NCBI GenBank assembly: GCA_002376725.1
Contig: DFOM01000050.1
Coordinates: forward strand, 38,585-102,584
DNA length: 64,000 bases
Direction of reading: 5' to 3'
Origin: Cloacimonetes bacterium UBA3541
GTDB lineage: Bacteria > Cloacimonadota > Cloacimonadia > Cloacimonadales > Cloacimonadaceae
The notes below the pieces were generated by a model. The model saw nothing but the letters and a program-made list of their open reading frames with translations. It ran no database searches and was not told the DNA's origin. Numbering within the stretch: position 1 is the first letter of the stretch; every line of letters begins with the position of its first letter. The translations under genes and the position numbers were made by a program. Positions 62,521-64,000 of this stretch are shown here, in pieces.

Positions 62521-63693
62521 TCAAGTCCGCAAAGGCATCAACAAAAAGGTTATTTTCTGGTTCTTGAGTGGAGGCTCATTAAATATCAGTATAGGATCTT
62601 TAGAATCACCTAACTTAATCAAGACCTGTTCTGTATCTATTGCATCCAGAATAGAAAGCATATATTTATTATTAAAAGAAATAGAGGTCACAGCTCCACT
62701 ATATTCATATTTATCTATTATTTCTTTAGCTTCACCAGTTTCTTTATTGAAGGTACTGATTTCAAAACGGTCCTTATCTACATCAAATTTGACCCTTCCG
62801 CTATCTTCAGGTGCTATTAATGCTACCCTGCGAATAGATTGCATTAAAGATTCCTTTGGTAGAACAAGACGATGGGGAAGCTCCACTAAAAGAGCTTTTT
62901 CATACTCTGGATAGTTGTGGTCAATAATATTGGAAACAACGATATAATTATTATATCCGAAGATGATATTATTCCTTTCAAAAATGACCTTCATTTCCTT
63001 GATTGCAGGATCGTATATCTTCTGCAAGAAATTAAGAGCTTTGACGGGAATAATCTTCTCTAAATACTGTTCCGAATAGGGGGCATCAAAGATGGATTCA
63101 TCAATATTCTCTTCACCACTTTCCGTTGCTGAAGCAGCAGTGTTGGGAACAATTATTTCTGCTACCTTTCTTCCATCTGTAGCTGCCATTAAATTTACTT
63201 TTTCCATTATTTTCCAACATACTCCAGTAAGAACAGGTCTATTGACATCAGTAGAAACAGCAAAAACGGTCTTGCTTATCATTCTATGAAAAGTTTCTGC
63301 ATTAACCAGAGTGGCATTTTCAAAATTTGGCAATGAAAGCTGAGGAAATAGAGTGTAATCGGCACAAAGAATATTAAAATCAATCTTGTTGCATTGTATC
63401 ATCAAAAGATCTTCATTCTGCCAGATATTGATTACTGAATCCGGCATTTGAGAGATTATGCTATTAAAATAATTGGCTGATACTGCAATAATTCCACCCT
63501 CACTTACAGCTGCATTTAGTATTACCACTGATGTAATTTTCAAATCCGTAGCTGTAATTTTCACTTCACCTTTCTTTTCATCTGCTTCTATTAAATAATT
63601 AGTTAAAATAGGAGAAGCAGCCTTGGTTGATATAATGCTTGATAAATGCTGAATGTGCTGAATTAATTCACTTTTTTCAACTGCGAATCTCAT
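62521..63693 (-). CDS. dnaN: DNA polymerase III beta subunit (sliding clamp)
   Basis: This is a 390-residue clamp with three copies of the beta-clamp fold, starting MRFAVEKSELIQHIQHLSSI. Characteristic pieces are PILTNYLIEADEKKGEVKIT, MISKTVFAVSTDVNRPVLTG and ATDGRKVAEI in domain 2, and the C-terminal ILIFNEPPLKNQKITFLLMPLRT (as FLLMPLRT). It is a little longer than usual because of an acidic insert near residue 190 (SATESGEENIDESI). AAAGGGG precedes the ATG, and a promoter lies at 63730-63758. recF follows after 4 bases. Confidence 0.95.
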   Translation of the reverse strand: MRFAVEKSELIQHIQHLSSIISTKAASPILTNYLIEADEKKGEVKITATDLKITSVVILNAAVSEGGIIAVSANYFNSIISQMPDSVINIWQNEDLLMIQCNKIDFNILCADYTLFPQLSLPNFENATLVNAETFHRMISKTVFAVSTDVNRPVLTGVCWKIMEKVNLMAATDGRKVAEIIVPNTAASATESGEENIDESIFDAPYSEQYLEKIIPVKALNFLQKIYDPAIKEMKVIFERNNIIFGYNNYIVVSNIIDHNYPEYEKALLVELPHRLVLPKESLMQSIRRVALIAPEDSGRVKFDVDKDRFEISTFNKETGEAKEIIDKYEYSGAVTSISFNNKYMLSILDAIDTEQVLIKLGDSKDPILIFNEPPLKNQKITFLLMPLRT

Positions 63694-63729
63694 AACTACC
63701 CCTTTAATAAGATATTAATCTGTTAATTC

Positions 63730-63758
63730 CTTAAATTTTCTTTTTGCCACCTTGTCAA
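63730..63758 (-). promoter_or_regulatory. Candidate promoter of dnaN-recF
   Basis: On the minus strand TTGACA (63758-63753), 17-base spacer, TTTAAG (63735-63730), about 37 bases before the dnaN start codon. Confidence 0.6.
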
Positions 63759-64000
63759 TAAGTTTCTATAAACCATCAGGATATACACATATAAAAAAAG
63801 ATGTTTATCTTTATATTTTAACGGTAGGTAAAGGTCCCCCCTTACATTATAAAGCTTCTGCGAAGCTTGTGCAGATGGGGACATCTAAACACCCCTACTA
63901 CTACACACCGTAAGGGTATGCCAAGGTTCTGGAATGCAAAGGTCCTCCTTTGCATCATGCGGTACCAGCTTTCATCCATTCCCGGTATTATTAACGCGGT
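63759..64000. other. Hairpin-rich non-coding region upstream of dnaN
   Basis: No gene is visible up to the window edge. Three perfect short hairpins occur: AAGCTTC-TGC-GAAGCTT (63852-63868), AGATG-GGGA-CATCT (about 63873-63886) and ATGCAAAGG-TCCT-CCTTTGCAT (63934-63955). One sequence, ATATACACA at 63781-63789, differs from a DnaA box (TTATACACA) at a single position. The base composition is richer in G and C than the flanks. Confidence 0.5.

Noticed and set aside
63781..63789. DnaA-box-like ATATACACA upstream of dnaN as evidence for oriC
   Set aside because: A single site one base off the consensus in AT-rich DNA is expected by chance; no cluster of boxes is seen, so I do not call an origin.

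Overview
The window is AT-rich, gene-dense bacterial chromosome from a Gram-negative organism. It carries a BamD/CpoB-like lipoprotein set, a SurA-type periplasmic isomerase and two secreted proteins ending in tails of the YPNPF type used by type IX-like secretion. Together with imidazolonepropionase, this gene mix looks like Candidatus Cloacimonas or another member of the Cloacimonadota. That assignment is from recognition of protein style, not from a search.

Layout. 1-8.6 kb: a surface-polysaccharide and envelope cluster on the plus strand: partial glycosyltransferase, two sugar-nucleotide epimerases, a WlbA/WbpB-like dehydrogenase, a degenerate polyprenyl synthase, a PHP-type phosphatase, a methyltransferase-like protein, a flippase-like membrane protein and a MoxR ATPase. 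8.6-13.2 kb: two exported proteins, the second a 1109-residue multidomain protein. 13.5-16 kb, minus strand: trxA, a solitary groES with a CIRCE-like operator, udk and a UDP-GlcNAc 2-epimerase. 16.2-25.5 kb, plus strand: a SNF2 ATPase and a seven-gene run (HEAT-like protein, greA, M18 aminopeptidase, CpoB-like and BamD-like lipoproteins, an unknown membrane protein, nadD). 25.7-31.7 kb, minus strand: a pseudokinase fused to an FGE-like domain, hutI, a DUF1292 protein and priA. 31.7-35.3 kb: gene-poor, with a decayed gene and a third exported protein. 35.3-39.8 kb: yjbQ, a HAD phosphatase, an MscS channel, tRNA-Phe, a COG2509 flavoprotein and HU. 40.2-42.9 kb: a type II restriction-modification pair that looks acquired. 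43-47.1 kb: queC, asparaginase and two glycosyltransferases. 47.4-56.6 kb: rpsT, mtgA, a DUF2851 protein, a five-gene uncharacterised membrane cluster, a class II aldolase and a parvulin-type isomerase. 56.6-63.7 kb, minus strand: dnaN, recF, a UMF1-type transporter, aspS, purN and mtaB. The last 300 bases upstream of dnaN are hairpin-rich and non-coding.

The most interesting items are the polyprenyl synthase that has lost metal-binding aspartates in both motifs, the transmembrane pseudokinase-FGE fusion, the uncharacterised lipoprotein/DUF6754/membrane operon at 49.8-53.9 kb, the CIRCE element on a groES that lacks groEL, the frameshifted relic at 32.0-32.6 kb, and the hairpin cluster next to dnaN. 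Promoters with a TTGACA -35 box recur before rpsT, HU, dnaN, the restriction-modification pair and the polyprenyl synthase. No CRISPR array, insertion sequence or rRNA gene was seen.
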